A DNA stretch of 64,000 nt. Source: Gnetum montanum (taxonomy: Eukaryota > Streptophyta > Gnetopsida > Gnetales > Gnetaceae). Under the pieces are notes generated by a model. The model had not been told where the DNA came from. It did not search any database and saw only the letters and a program-made list of their open reading frames with translations. The stretch is from assembly GCA_015680685.1 (NCBI GenBank), contig MNCI01007802.1, positions 531,400-595,399 on the forward strand. The letters run 5' to 3'. The translations under genes and the position numbers were made by a program. Shown in pieces: positions 36,596 to 47,943 of the stretch (position 1 is the stretch's first letter; every line of letters begins with the position of its first letter).

Positions 36596-37511
36596 ACCTA
36601 GTATAAAGGACTTGAATGTCATGTTTTTGTGTCACATCATTTAATTGTGAAATGAAACTTCAATTACAAAGTAAATAACCCAAAATTTCAGTGAGCACAT
36701 ATTGTGATCCAAGACCAACAACCAGTAACTCATATACATCATTAGGAAAAACAAAATTAAATGTATTAGTTACATCAACATCACTAAAAGAAGACATCAT
36801 AAATATTTGCTTACCAAGTTATAAATTTCCATTTTGATAATCAATAAAAATTTCTACATCAATAGAAGAAATAGAAATTTTAGTATTAGTTGAACAAGTT
36901 TGGAGCGATTTAGAATCCTTCATAAAGAAACTAGATTGCTTGAAGAAAAATTAAAGAGAGAAAAAATTAGATCTACTAGAACTAAGCATCTTATTGTTTG
37001 AGAAAGCACTTGATTTTAAGTTGTACTTTGAACCCAAGCTTAACACTAAGTAGACATCATCATAAGAAATATATATTGAAAGAAAAAATGTTTTAATATA
37101 AGGAGAATCCACTCAAGTGAACTATGTTATAATTGATACATTGAAAAAATAAGTGAAGAGAATTAATTGTTAGTAGGGATGAAGGTCTTAGTTCTAACAA
37201 AATTTATATCATTTTTCACATCCATGCTTGAACTTAAAATACCAAAATAATTCAAGTAGAGAGTTGTGGCTTAATACCAATATTTTTATCAAAGAAACAA
37301 AGTGATACCACTTGTGGAAGGTCATCACCTCATCACTTATTATTGATCTTACATTAAGAATCTTCACAATCAACTATAACTTTCTTGTTGACACTAGTTT
37401 TAATCATCAAGTTCATAGTGTTCTTGTTATACAAGGAGAGATTTTTCTTAAGAGCTTTTTGTCTAAACTACTTAATACTTTTTCTACTATCAATAAAAAT
37501 ATACATAGGAG

Positions 37512-37650
37512 CTTCTATAGTAATAAGGCTCTTGATTAGAAATCTCCATGTCATGGGTTCAATTCTGGTGGGTACTACTAAGTTAAAAAGTTCTAATTTG
37601 ACTATATATCTTTAAGAGTACCTATATTACAATTATTTTGAGGTTCTAAC
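37512..37650 (+). mobile_element. tRNA-derived SINE-like repeat, copy 3 (block B)
   Basis: The duplicate of copy 1: 'TAATAAGGCTCTTGATTAGA' then box-B-like 'GGGTTCAATTCTGGTGGG', and the common body ending TTTTGAGGTTCTAA. Box B is closer to consensus than in copy 1. Confidence 0.6.
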
Positions 37651-37953
37651 CACCAGGCTACTACCCCCACCCTACTCCTACCCACTCCCACTCCCAAAAA
37701 ATAAATATTAGCAAGAGGTATTGTTCAAGTGGTTAAGTGATATGTTGAAATGATACATAATTAAATTTGTTTAACTATTTATTCTTAAGTTTTAAAATGG
37801 TATCATGTTGGATGAAAGTCCTAAGATATATATAGTTATATATTTTTGGTTTGGATACCTCGTGTTATAGGCATATATGTTTGGGCATTAATGACTTGTG
37901 ATGTAATAGATGGTTACACCCATCCCATATTCTTAGAACAAGGCTAAGATAGT

Positions 37954-38827
37954 TGATAAAGTGTATTTTTTCTAGCTCCAATATTGGATATTCAATATCA
38001 GGGACCAAGCAGTGATGTCAGATATCCAATATCGTGAGATGTGTGCCAACCTAGAAATGTAACACTTGGGCACATGATTTGGAAAGTCAAATTAGTCATA
38101 GCACAGCAAAGCACATGCAGTTTTTCTTCTCTAAAGTTAGAATGTTCTCCCAAGTGCCTACAATAGGGGTCATTGAGTGTATGGATCTTTATTTGAGCAC
38201 TACTATACCTAAGCACGGTAGTGTGTGCAACAATAAAGATAAGATTTCTAATAAACCTTGCAGCACTTTAACTAGATTAAATATTTTCCTCATACATTTA
38301 ATGTTTTTAGGTAATTTAGTTAATAATTTTTAGTAATTAAGCTAATTAAGAAATTAGGCTAGATAGGTTAAATAGCAATCAATTAAGCACATAAGTACAA
38401 TAGCTTCGAGCATGCACATGATGCTTGGTAACCCCAGTAATGCTTAACATTTGGTAACTCAGCAATGTTATACATGTTTAGGATGTATACGGAAAGTGAG
38501 ACTAGATGCTTATGTTAGGATTAGTTAGACATCAGTTAGTTAGTTAGGTTAAATTAGCAATTAAATTATTTCATTCCTTTCATCCTTTATTTTAAGCACC
38601 CAAAACATAAAACATGAAAAGAATAAAAATCATATGCCTTGATTACACTTAACCATACCTATGCATATCACAAGTGTAATTGGGAAGATGACAAATTACT
38701 ATTAGGGCAAGTTCACTTCATAAAGGCTAATGTATTGGAAGACACAGAGTCCATAGAATTCAACCAAATCATGCATAAATGCTTAGTGATTCGTATGGTT
38801 GAGTGTAGAGGTACCTGCTGCTCATCA
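37954..38827 (+). repeat. LTR of element F, duplicated with block B
   Basis: The LTR is 874 bp, TGATAAAGTG...CTCATCA, inserted at the same flank (AAGATAGT) as 13602. It is followed by a primer-site remnant (TTGACACTATTGTTGGGGGG) and gag leader to 39442. AATAAAG is near 38234. It lacks about 17 bp of U3 found in the other copy. Confidence 0.82.
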
Positions 38828-39442
38828 TTGACACTATTGTTGGGGGGTATTTTTGTTGAAACGGGCACTATCTAGGCATAGTGAAAATCATTAACATCAT
38901 TGGATGAATCCTAAGGTTAGAATCATCTTACAAATAAATATAATAATTTGAGCACAATAATATCTTATTTTAATTAGAAAATATCTTCTTCTCATAAGTG
39001 TGATGATACTAAACCACCAATGCCTTAAGAATGTAGGGTGGCATATACTCATCTAAATGAGTATGTGCCTAATTTCACCTTCATCCTGCATTAGGATGAA
39101 TAACTGTAGTGGTGAAATATGTAGGACAACATTGTAATACTACCCGATCAATCTATGCCTAAGATGCTGCTCCAAACTCTTAGGAGGTTGGGCATCCAGG
39201 ATCTTGAAGAAGAATATGTTGTACATGACCATAACTATCGGGACTACCATCCCACTGAAACACAATGTAGGAGAGACTGACACCAGGAGAAGCACCATGA
39301 AGCTATGAAGGGAAAATGGTTCACCAATCCCTTATTTTTGCTAAACCAAAATGACAATGAGCATCCTCCCTCTAGGGGTTATCAACAGGAAGATTCTCCA
39401 CGCCTTGATATTAGTGATGGGGGCCTAAACCTAAACTTGTAG

Positions 39443-39538
39443 TTGATTCTAGTGGGCAATGCTGAGTTATAAAGTTCTAATTAAACTATATATCTTGGGG
39501 TCTACTTATATTACAATTATTTCGAGCTTCCAACACAA
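39443..39538 (+). mobile_element. tRNA-derived SINE-like repeat, 3' half, copy 4
   Basis: Begins at the box-B region (TTGATTCTAGTGGGC) and runs to ATTTCGAGCTTCCAACAC. The head is missing, and the left end coincides with the end of block B. Confidence 0.55.
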
Positions 39539-39699
39539 ACTATGAAAATAGTAAAAATATCATTTTCCTATTGTGGTATAGGTTCATTCTCTTGTATTAT
39601 ATGTATTATAACATTTTTTTAATGAAATGCAATGATATACATGAGTAAGATTTGTAATTCATGTTCCCATTATCTTTAGTGTTTATGATCACGTCACGA

Positions 39700-40200
39700 T
39701 GTGTACCATTGATAGACCTTTTCTGGTCTTGGCTAGGATGACTCCTATTAGCATATGCAAAGAAAGGATCAATGATAGAGACAAAGAAATTGAGGATTAA
39801 GGATCAATGATAGAGACAAAGAAATTAAGGGTTTCTTCTAGTTGTGAATGCATTTTGTTCAAAACATATGCTAGTGTTGAAGAAACCTCAACCTGTAGTC
39901 TTGGATTATCTCTTTATTAACCTTTCTTAAGCTAGTGAAATTACTTAAGGTTAATGCAAGGGTAGTGAACTTGTCAAATTCGGTAAGGAAATAAAGCTAG
40001 AAATCATTCTAGATTAAATTTAATAAGTTTGAATGGGTAAAGAACCATTGGGTTGTTGCTCCTTGAAAGTTGGCAACAAATACTCTATATACCATAACAT
40101 ATTAGGTAATGTTGAGTATGCCTAATAGTGTTTTGGAACTTTAAAGGTATTATCAACATGGTCAAAGGAAGAATTGAAGGAAAATAACTTGTGGTGGAGA
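39700..40200 (-). pseudogene. Degenerate retrotransposon gag-like fragment
   Basis: On the minus strand a frame reads 'FVANFQGATTQWFFTHSNLL' and 'FLTEFDKFTTLALT' (about 40090-39940). This resembles the gag core in which a conserved tryptophan-containing stretch is followed by an F..L...F segment. Stops interrupt it. A 35-bp tandem duplication containing GGATCAATGATAGAGACAAA lies at 39766-39830. No LTR is visible nearby. The gag identity is moderate at best. Confidence 0.4.
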
Positions 40201-40264
40201 GGTTTTGGAATTGTCTTCAAGTTTTAAAAAGTAAAATGGTTGTTAACCTAATGTTAAGGGGAAA

Positions 40265-40416
40265 GATTAATCCCAAAATAATTATAATACATGCACACCC
40301 CAAGAAATATAGTCCAATTAGAATTTTATAACTCAACATTATCCACCAGAAATCCAATCCATGACTTCGAGCTTTCTAATCAAGATTCTTAGCACTAAAC
40401 TAATACATTATCATTA
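40265..40416 (-). mobile_element. tRNA-derived SINE-like repeat, copy 5
   Basis: On the minus strand: 'TTAGTGCTAAGAATCTTGAT', then 'GTCATGGATTGGATTTCTGG', then 'TTCTAATTGGACTATATTTC'. It marks the left side of the low-copy island around the NRT3-like gene. Confidence 0.6.
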
Positions 40417-40429
40417 AATCTTCTAGTTT

Positions 40430-42083
40430 AAACTTTAAAAGTATGACTATATCCAAGTAAGTTAATGGGAAAAGGTTTATTTATTTATTTATTTTAAATA
40501 AAAAGTAAACTGACAAATAGTAGAAAAACTACAGTAGGGCATTATTTATTACTGTTTTACGATCGGTAGAAGGATCGACATTTCTTATGGTGTATGGTCA
40601 CCTGTAGAGTAATAAATACTTACAAGTCTGATAGTAGCGTGATTTTGTAAAAGTTTGAATCTGCGCAATTTCTCCACCTGTGTTCCTGCCCAGATTTCAC
40701 CCGCCCAAAGTTCAACTGTTCAACCATGATCAAGATGTGCAACACTACAATCATCACGATTCGAATCCCGTCCGTACCAATCCGTATGAAAAGCCATGAT
40801 ATCTGAACCGATCAAAACGGGTCCAAAGTCCAGAAAGTTCAGAACTTCAGGTATAAGCCATGAAAAACTTTTAAATATACCAAAATTTTCAGCATTTTTA
40901 AAAGCAAAAAACATATTAAAAATGGCGCAGAAGACAGCTCAAATGAGTTGGCGGTGATGTAATGTGTGATGAGCATCACGACACAGTCGCAGAAATGAAA
41001 GGTTAACAAAACAAACGGTTCAATTTCAAAAGCTGGGAAAGGGGAAAAAAGAAAAAAAAAACAGTTTCTAACAGCAGCGTGTTTTAGAGGGCCACTTAAC
41101 TGAATCTTGGCATAAATCCAAATCGTCTGGCATAGATTGAAAAATCTGTGATGAATTGCAAGATCTGTGATAAATGGTAAAGCAACATTAAAGCCGATTC
41201 AAAATCAGTTCTAATGAACAGTGCTATATTTTTATTGATTTTTTAAGTTTAATATATTGTATATTGCTAATTCTGATGTCAGCCAAAAATTAAAATTCGT
41301 AGAACTGAGTTGTTAGATGAAAAAAATGGAAAATGTGCATATAAGTGCTCTGTTTTGTAAATATTGATGATTTTAATCCGATTTTTACACCCATTTGTTT
41401 AGATTTTCGTGATCCGATTTATAAAAAAGATTACTGATTTACTGATCCCATTTTTCAAACTATGCCTCATGGCCTGAGATCCCCCTCTTGTGCTTCATCC
41501 ACCACTTGCAGCGGCCACGACACATTCCCTATTTCAGAATTCATGATTATCCATATTTTAAAGTAATCTCGATTCATCCAGGCATTCGATCTAATGCAGG
41601 AACTGGTACAACCTGGTACAAAATTGTGACCATTTTAGTCCCCGAGATTCAAGTGATTCCACAGATTCTCTAACGAACTGGATTATAAAAAAGCCCCAGA
41701 AGCCAAAGTCCCTGATTCCAAGCTCAGATTTTTTAACAAAGTCAAATGCACAAGAGGTAGTGCATTTCTGCCTCTTGTTTCTCTAGAAGGCCGCCACCGA
41801 TTTGATGATGCGATATTGGGAAATTTTTCTGATTTTGTGTTCGTCTGGCACGGTCAATGCCCGGCTGCGCATGGCCGATTCGCCTCGGCCTGAAATAATA
41901 GGAATGGCAGCTAGCGGCCATAGACTCTTGCAAGCTCTGAAAAGCTTCCCACATTCAGATTATATATATTCACAATGGTTACCAGATCCGTAAATACGTG
42001 TGCAGCGATTGAGATCTGATTTAGGTTCGGAAACTCCGAGAGACAGGCTAATACTGCAATAGTTGCAGTTACAGTGCCTAGCG
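40430..42083. promoter_or_regulatory. Low-copy upstream region of the NRT3-like gene, with TATA box
   Basis: No repeat shared with the rest of the window is seen. CpG is clearly more frequent near 41470-42080 than in the retroelements. A TATA element (TATATATA at 41961-41968) lies about 120 bp before the ATG at 42084, which suggests a leader of roughly 90 bases. Short overlapping frames at 41742-41993 have no recognisable product. I could not identify a specific nitrate-response element. Confidence 0.5.
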
Positions 42084-44339
42084 ATGGCGAGATTCAGGAA
42101 TTTGAGGCTGGTTTTGGTTCTTTGTGCAGTTCTGTCTCAGGCGGGGCTTTCTTCTGCCGTGCTTTTGAGCAACCTTGCCAAGTCTCTGGACGTCAGCTAC
42201 TCCATCATCCATGGCGCCAACGACCAATCTGAGGCTGCTAATGGTATGTTTGCATGCAATATTCAATTCTTCTGAGTTTGATTCCAATTATACATTTTTA
42301 TAAAGTTAGTGCAAGATCAGTAGAAATTTTTTTTTTGTATTTTTTTTGTTTTGCTTTTTTCTTAGAAGATCGTTTCAGCCCTATGAACAAACTTTGATTC
42401 CGGGCAGCAGCTTTGTTCCTCTCAATTGGTTGAGAGTTAACCGACTAAAAGTTTACCCCTGTATGATTGATAGATGTTTGTGAGAGTAGAACTTCGTACC
42501 GATGATTTTTCTTTTCTTTTTCTTTTTTCTTTTTAAATTGATTCTTTTCATATTGAGACAAATGGACTCGTTAAGCATCGAACGTTCTCTGTAGTTCAGC
42601 CTCAAGTTTAGCTGCCTTTATGGATGCCTAGGGTGAAGGAATTTTGTAGCCTCTGCTCTATGGAAGGACGAACTGTTAGTTAATTTAACAGATAAGCAAG
42701 GTTGAGAAGCTTATCAGCCTTATATTATAAAGTATATAATCATGTAGTTTGGTCACAGTCATTTGACGAGTTTAGGCTTTGGCTTATTCATCTCCTTTTT
42801 TGAGTTCTTGGGCTTCACAGGATACCCATTGTACCTTCGGTTGATGCTCCTTTATCTGACCATGTATTTTAAAATTGAATTTAAAATTAAAATTTCATTA
42901 CTTTATTTGATCTTTATTTATGGCATAAAATTGATGCTTCTTCAAGGTATTTCTATCTCATGAATATTGTTGAAAGTAGGCAAAGGATGTGATTATAATG
43001 TTAAGTAATTACATGATAGGTTTTACTCAAGACTTTATTAAATTTTTTAAATCCATAATTCAAGATTAATCAATAAACTTATAGCATGAGTTTCCATACT
43101 AAGCCTTCTACCACTAAATTACCACCTTTTATAAAATTTCAATATCATCTTTTTCATTATATGGACTTATAACTTGTGGTTTAGAGCTTGTAATTTTCAT
43201 AAAGATTACAATGTTTTAATTAAGTTATCGACTTACCTTACTAGGGCAACTATAAGCTCAAAGCTGGTTACTTTACTTAAACATTAGAATCAAAATTTAC
43301 TATGCTCTTTTGCCTTAAAGGTAGATTTAAACTTAACCCGTACAGCTTTCATCTTTGAATTTACTTAGGGTAATTAATAAACTGAAACTGCAATTTTATT
43401 AAGTCAAAAAACAATATCATTATATTAAACAGAAAAATATACACTACATATCTATTATAGGTTTAATTCACTGTGCACCCAATTAGAAAAGGGTGAATTT
43501 AATCAACATCGTAATCCACTAACCTTCCTTTTTTTTATGTTTTTTTAATAAATACCATTTAGATGTTACTGAAACTGTACTGTATTTCTAAACCTGAAAG
43601 AATCTATGCAACAGATAGTACATTAATCTCATGAAAAAGAAATTTCAAAAAACTAAGAATCACTAGGAGCAACAAAAATAATCATATCGTTAGTCAAACT
43701 ATAATAAAAATAAGCATGCTCCTTATCCTTCAGAGCTCTACACCAATACATGTGGCCCTTCTTCGCAGACACTAATCCATTTCCAATTTTACATTGAATC
43801 AATGCGAAGCCAAACATGTAAGCTGCTGAGATCTGATCCTCATAACATATTAAGGAGATCCTCCTCCTGCATTCGCAGTTGCAAAAGCCGGGGAAGACTC
43901 GGTGAAAGTTTCATGGTCACTGAAAAACGGCTACAGCGACAGGAGCTACAACAAGGTTTCAGCCAAACTGTGCTTTGCACCGATCAGTCGCCAGGATCGA
44001 GACTGGCGGAAGGCCAACAACGATCTCTCCAAAGACAAAGCATGTTCAATCTCCGTAAAAACCTCCAATTACAGCGCTGGCTCCATAACATGGCTGGTGT
44101 CCAAGGACGTGCCAGGAGCTCAATACTTCGTGCGCACCTTCGCTCTGGATTCTTCTGGAATCCAGGTCGGCTACGGCGAATCCAGCAATTCGACCAATTT
44201 CTTCGTCGTCGTCCCAATTACAGGCCGCCACGCGTCCCTCGATATCGCCACTGCCGTATTCTCCGCCTTCTCGGTCGTCTCCCTGCTCGGCTTATTCGCC
44301 ACCGAGAAGCTTCGTGCCAAGCGTGCCCGCAAGAATTAG
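42084..44339 (+). CDS. NRT3: NRT3/NAR2-type high-affinity nitrate transporter accessory protein
   Basis: NAR2/NRT3 proteins pair with NRT2 transporters at the root plasma membrane and are needed for high-affinity nitrate uptake. Exon 1 is 42084-42243 and exon 2 is 43879-44339. The donor G|GTATGT and acceptor TTCGCAG| restore the frame (phase 1), giving 206 aa, the usual family size. Residues 1-25 are a signal peptide ('LVLVLCAVLSQAGLSSA'). Family hallmarks in exon 2 are 'KVSAKLCFAPISRQDRDWRK', 'LSKDKAC', 'YFVRTFALDSSGIQVGYG', and 'GRHASLDIATAVFSAFSVVS' leading into the C-terminal membrane segment and a basic tail. The start was chosen as the only ATG preceding a good signal peptide. There are no internal stops. 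Exon 2 is GC-richer than its surroundings. Which paralogue it is cannot be told. Confidence 0.93.
42244..43878 (+). other. Intron of the NRT3-like gene
   Basis: The intron is 1635 bp, GT...AG, and AT-rich. On the minus strand 43060-43140 carries 'GGTGGTAATTTAGTGGTAGA', which recalls the box A head of the SINE-like family, but the rest is too diverged to be sure. Otherwise no repeat or ORF is supported. Confidence 0.85.
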
Positions 44340-46212
44340 GGAAAAAAAAAAAAAAAGCAAAAAAGGAAAATTGGGTTTTGTAATTATTTTTGGTATTTTG
44401 TTTGGCCTGCTTTGTTTAGCTGAAATAATGGACTGTTTCACGGCCTCCCTGCCTGATTATTTGCACGTAGGGGGCAGCTCACGGGCGAGGTGGCTCTTTG
44501 TGGGGACGAAATGGCCATTGACTGCTATTGCTACGTAGATTACTTAAATCACTGTGTTCTGTAACTTGACTAATTGCCATGGAAATCCTCCGTCTCCAAT
44601 GTTTAAAAAGAAAAAAAGATTTACATGTATATTGTTTTTCGTCTTTATGGTGCAATTGATTTGTTATCGATTCTAGACTAATCTGCGGTTTATTGCGCCT
44701 TGGACCAAACGGTATCTTAATTACTTAATTACAAGGTTGAATCTTAAGATTAGGAAAACTTAATTACAAGGTTGAATCTTGAGGATAGAAAAAGCCCGAT
44801 GATGATGTGCACATGCTAAGTCTAGAAATATCCTATCGAATGGGGGACGGTATCCATGTTAGATTACACTGCCTTTTTTACATAAATAAGAAATTACACT
44901 TTTTTCCAATAAAACAATGGAAATGTAAATTTTGTATAGGGACTAAGAATATGTATTGTTCATTAAAACTTAAATATGGTATTTAAGTAAATAATTTACT
45001 GCAGTTTTTTTACATTGGAGGATATGATAGGGTGGGTGGGGGTGTTGTGTTAGTGCAGTTGGGGTAGGGGAGTAGGTGTTAAATACCAAAAATAAGGAAT
45101 AATATTTTAAAAAACTTAGAGTACTTCACATTGTCAACATAAAATGCGCATTGTCCAGGTTTTAAAGAGCCTTCATGTGTTTTCACTTTTTATTAAGAGT
45201 TGTTTTTTTTTTTCTAAATGTAAAGAAAACAAGAATACTCTCTCCAAAATAAATAAATAAATACAACATTCAAAAAATAAGAAACAAAATGCACCAGAAA
45301 ATGATTACATTTCATTTGAAGTCCATAAATGAATTAAGAAATAAACTAATTATTTAGCCAACACTAGAAGTTTTCATTGTTTAAAGCAATCACTAAAAGG
45401 CATCTTTAAGAATATGATATTGAACTCATAAAGGAAGATCTATCATTATTATGTTTCTACTATTGAATATATAACTACACAACCAAAGTTCTAAATAAAA
45501 TAGAGAATAAGTGGTTGAAGAAACTTTCAAATTTCAAGTAGTAGACGATGAAGGTTAATCACTAAGAATGATACTGTTAATGCTAGGTTGAAAGTTGTAA
45601 ATTCTAAATACCCATTTCAAAGCATATTATGTAACTAAGTACTCTTCACGTCTACAAAGAGGATATCAAGGAAAAACAATTCCTATATATTGAAAACAAG
45701 TATTGATTGGAAGACCTCAATATAGTAGTCATGATAGACAAATTTAAATTCTTGAGAAAATAGAAAATTTTCAAAGATCATTTATTTTTCACATTTAAAA
45801 TTGTAGTCATAATTTCATCTTTCAAAACTTATTAAATTTATTATCAATAAGATCATTCTTAGGAATTATCTCGTATAAAGAGTTATGGTTAAAATGAAAA
45901 TAGATCTTCTATTCTTCCTATATATATATATAATGACTTGATGTAGTCCATTTATCATACATTTGTAAACAAAAACTATAGTAATTTTTAATTTTTTCTA
46001 ATTCATGTATAATTTAAATAAATTAGTAGTCTAAGCTCCTTCATTAAATGGAATTCACTATAAAATAATTCATTGAAGCATATCTTTTTAACATCATAAA
46101 AAGATTATAATATTGGTACTCACGAAGCTTGCGTCATATCATTCAAATTTGTTTAAGCATTGAACAAATAGGAATAGAGATGGCCTAAGAAAAACTAAAA
46201 TAATAAAGATAG
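44340..46212. other. AT-rich region downstream of the NRT3-like gene
   Basis: No gene seen. A short A tract follows the stop codon. A 35-bp unit with TTAATTACAAGGTTGAATCT is tandemly duplicated at 44723-44792. The first canonical AATAAA after the gene is near 44908, so the real poly(A) signal may be a variant nearer the stop. Confidence 0.55.
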
Positions 46213-46996
46213 TTGATGAGCAGCAAGGTACCCCTATACCCAACCATATGAATCACAAAGCAATCACGCATGATCCAATCGAATTCCGTGAACTTTATAG
46301 TTTATGGTGCACTAGTCTTCTAGGAAGTGAATCTTGCCTTAAGGTCAATCGATGCCTTCCCAATTACATTTTTGATGTACATTGGTATGGCTAAGTGTAA
46401 TTAAGACATCTAATTTTTATTATTTTGTATTTTATGGTTTGATGTTCAAATGTAGATAAAAGTGATTAGATTAAATAATTAAAATTAACTAATTAACTAG
46501 CTTTTAACATAAGCATTTGGTCCCACTTTCTGTACATGTCTTGAATCCACATATCCATTGTTGGGTGACCAAGCATTATGCTATTGGGTGTACCAAGCAA
46601 TAACGTTGCTAGGATTACCAAGAGAATATGTGTTACGCTCAAAGTGGTCACACTTATGTGTTTAATCTATCTAGCTTATCTTATTTAATTACTTCATTAA
46701 CTTAATTACTAAAAAATATTTAGTAAATAATTGAAAACATGTAATAAATAATTAAAAACATTAAATGCATAAATAAAATATTTAATCTATCCAAATTGCT
46801 ACAAGGTTTATCAGAAAGCTTGTCTTTATTACTACACACATTGTCGTGCTCAGGTACAACAATGCTTGAGGAAAGATCTGTACACTCAATGACACTTATT
46901 GTAGGCACTCAGGAGAAAAATTCTAACTCTCATTTGAACAAACTGCAAGAGCTTATTTTCTACTAAAATCTTGATTGCCATAAATGTAACTGGTGG
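46213..46996 (-). repeat. 3' LTR of element E, distal part
   Basis: On the minus strand it runs from the break at 46996 to the LTR end TGCTGCTCATCA (46213). It continues across element B into 53093-53182, with GGTGG duplicated on both sides of B. AATAAAGACAAG is near 46829. Confidence 0.8.
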
Positions 46997-47943
46997 TGAT
47001 GAGTGGCGAGGTACCCCTACACCCAACCATACAAATATGAGCATTCATGCACGATTTGTTCAAACTCTGCATATGGACTAGTTGTGGTATCTAGATAGTT
47101 ACTCATTAATCCCAATTCACTGTCTTCCCTCCTAGACTAGTATTTGCTTTGTCACGTATGGTTTAGTCCAGAGTGAGGTGTATGATATGATTTCTAACCT
47201 AGTGCTACTCTTAGAGGCAATGCAAAGTAACTTTGATTAAGCTAATAGGGAATGGGTGAAGAGAGTCTAAGCTAATAGGAAAGGGGAGGAGAGAATCTAA
47301 GCTAGCCTAGTTGTGATGAGTATTTGTTCCTTAATCATCTGTACACATCTTGGACCTCGTGTACCACTACCACTGGGCTTACCAAGCGCATGTCTTAGGT
47401 ATGCTACTGGGATACCAAGTAGTCACATTAAATGCTTGTGATTAAGTTGTACTCATTCCATGTTTAATAATAGGGATAGGAAATGAGGGTAGAGAAATAT
47501 TAACTAAGAAAGCAATAAATAACAATAACAATTAAATAACTAAAAATAAGTGAATGCTGCAATGATGAAGTAATCTTAATTTTTATTGCTGATCATGTGC
47601 GTGTCCAAGTACATCACACTTGAATAAAGGTTCTATACAATTATAATCACCACACTATGGGCATGCACTTAGAAATAATTGTAACTCTAAGTAGGGAAAA
47701 TTGCAAGAGTTTGGGTAAGGGACTAAGAACTAATGCTGAAACCATGTGCACCCACCTCTTATTTATAGGCAATGAGATAGGTCCTGACATTCAATATCCG
47801 ATATCACTTGGCAGGCTTTGATATCACGTACCCGATATCAAGGGTCCAATATCAAGACTCATTATACCTAGCATCTTGTACCTGATATCAAGGGTTCGAT
47901 AATAGGGGTCTGATATCAACACTTGGCAAACCATGATTCATTG
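46997..47943 (-). repeat. 3' LTR of element B
   Basis: The LTR is about 947 bp. U3 (47780-47940) carries a cluster of GATATC and related palindromes, with arrangements such as CCGATATC and CTGATATC. The outer end is TGATGAGTGGCGAGG in plus-strand reading. Confidence 0.85.

Larger units (their letters stand above)
33149..39442. repeat. Segmental duplication, block B
   Basis: This is the collinear counterpart of window positions 1-15100 minus the LINE and element A. It includes MIRO pseudogene B, the tandem repeats, the SINE-like repeat, an LTR of element F (37954-38827), its primer site and about 600 bp of gag leader. It ends abruptly at 39442, where a SINE 3' half begins. Its left limit may extend further, because block A is cut by the window edge. 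Confidence 0.83.

Noticed and set aside
41742-41993. Overlapping open frames of 60-70 codons upstream of the NRT3-like gene
   Set aside because: No similarity that I recognise and no start or splice context. They lie in the GC-richer promoter region where chance frames are expected.
43060-43140. Possible SINE head within the NRT3 intron
   Set aside because: Only the box A-like part agrees with the family, and the body cannot be aligned, so it is mentioned under the intron only.
43802-44383. 193-codon plus-strand frame overlapping exon 2 in another frame
   Set aside because: It is a shadow of the real exon, arginine-rich because of frame, and has no family resemblance.
45030-45190. Similarity to 23880-24020 as a possible MITE
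   Set aside because: The shared part is mainly an AATAATATTTTAAAAAA tract. No terminal inverted repeats or target duplication could be found.
45590-45900. Minus-strand peptide with 'FVDVKST' recalling the copia RT motif 'MDVKSAFL'
   Set aside because: Only six or seven residues agree. The expected RT sequence on either side is absent, and the region is very AT-rich.
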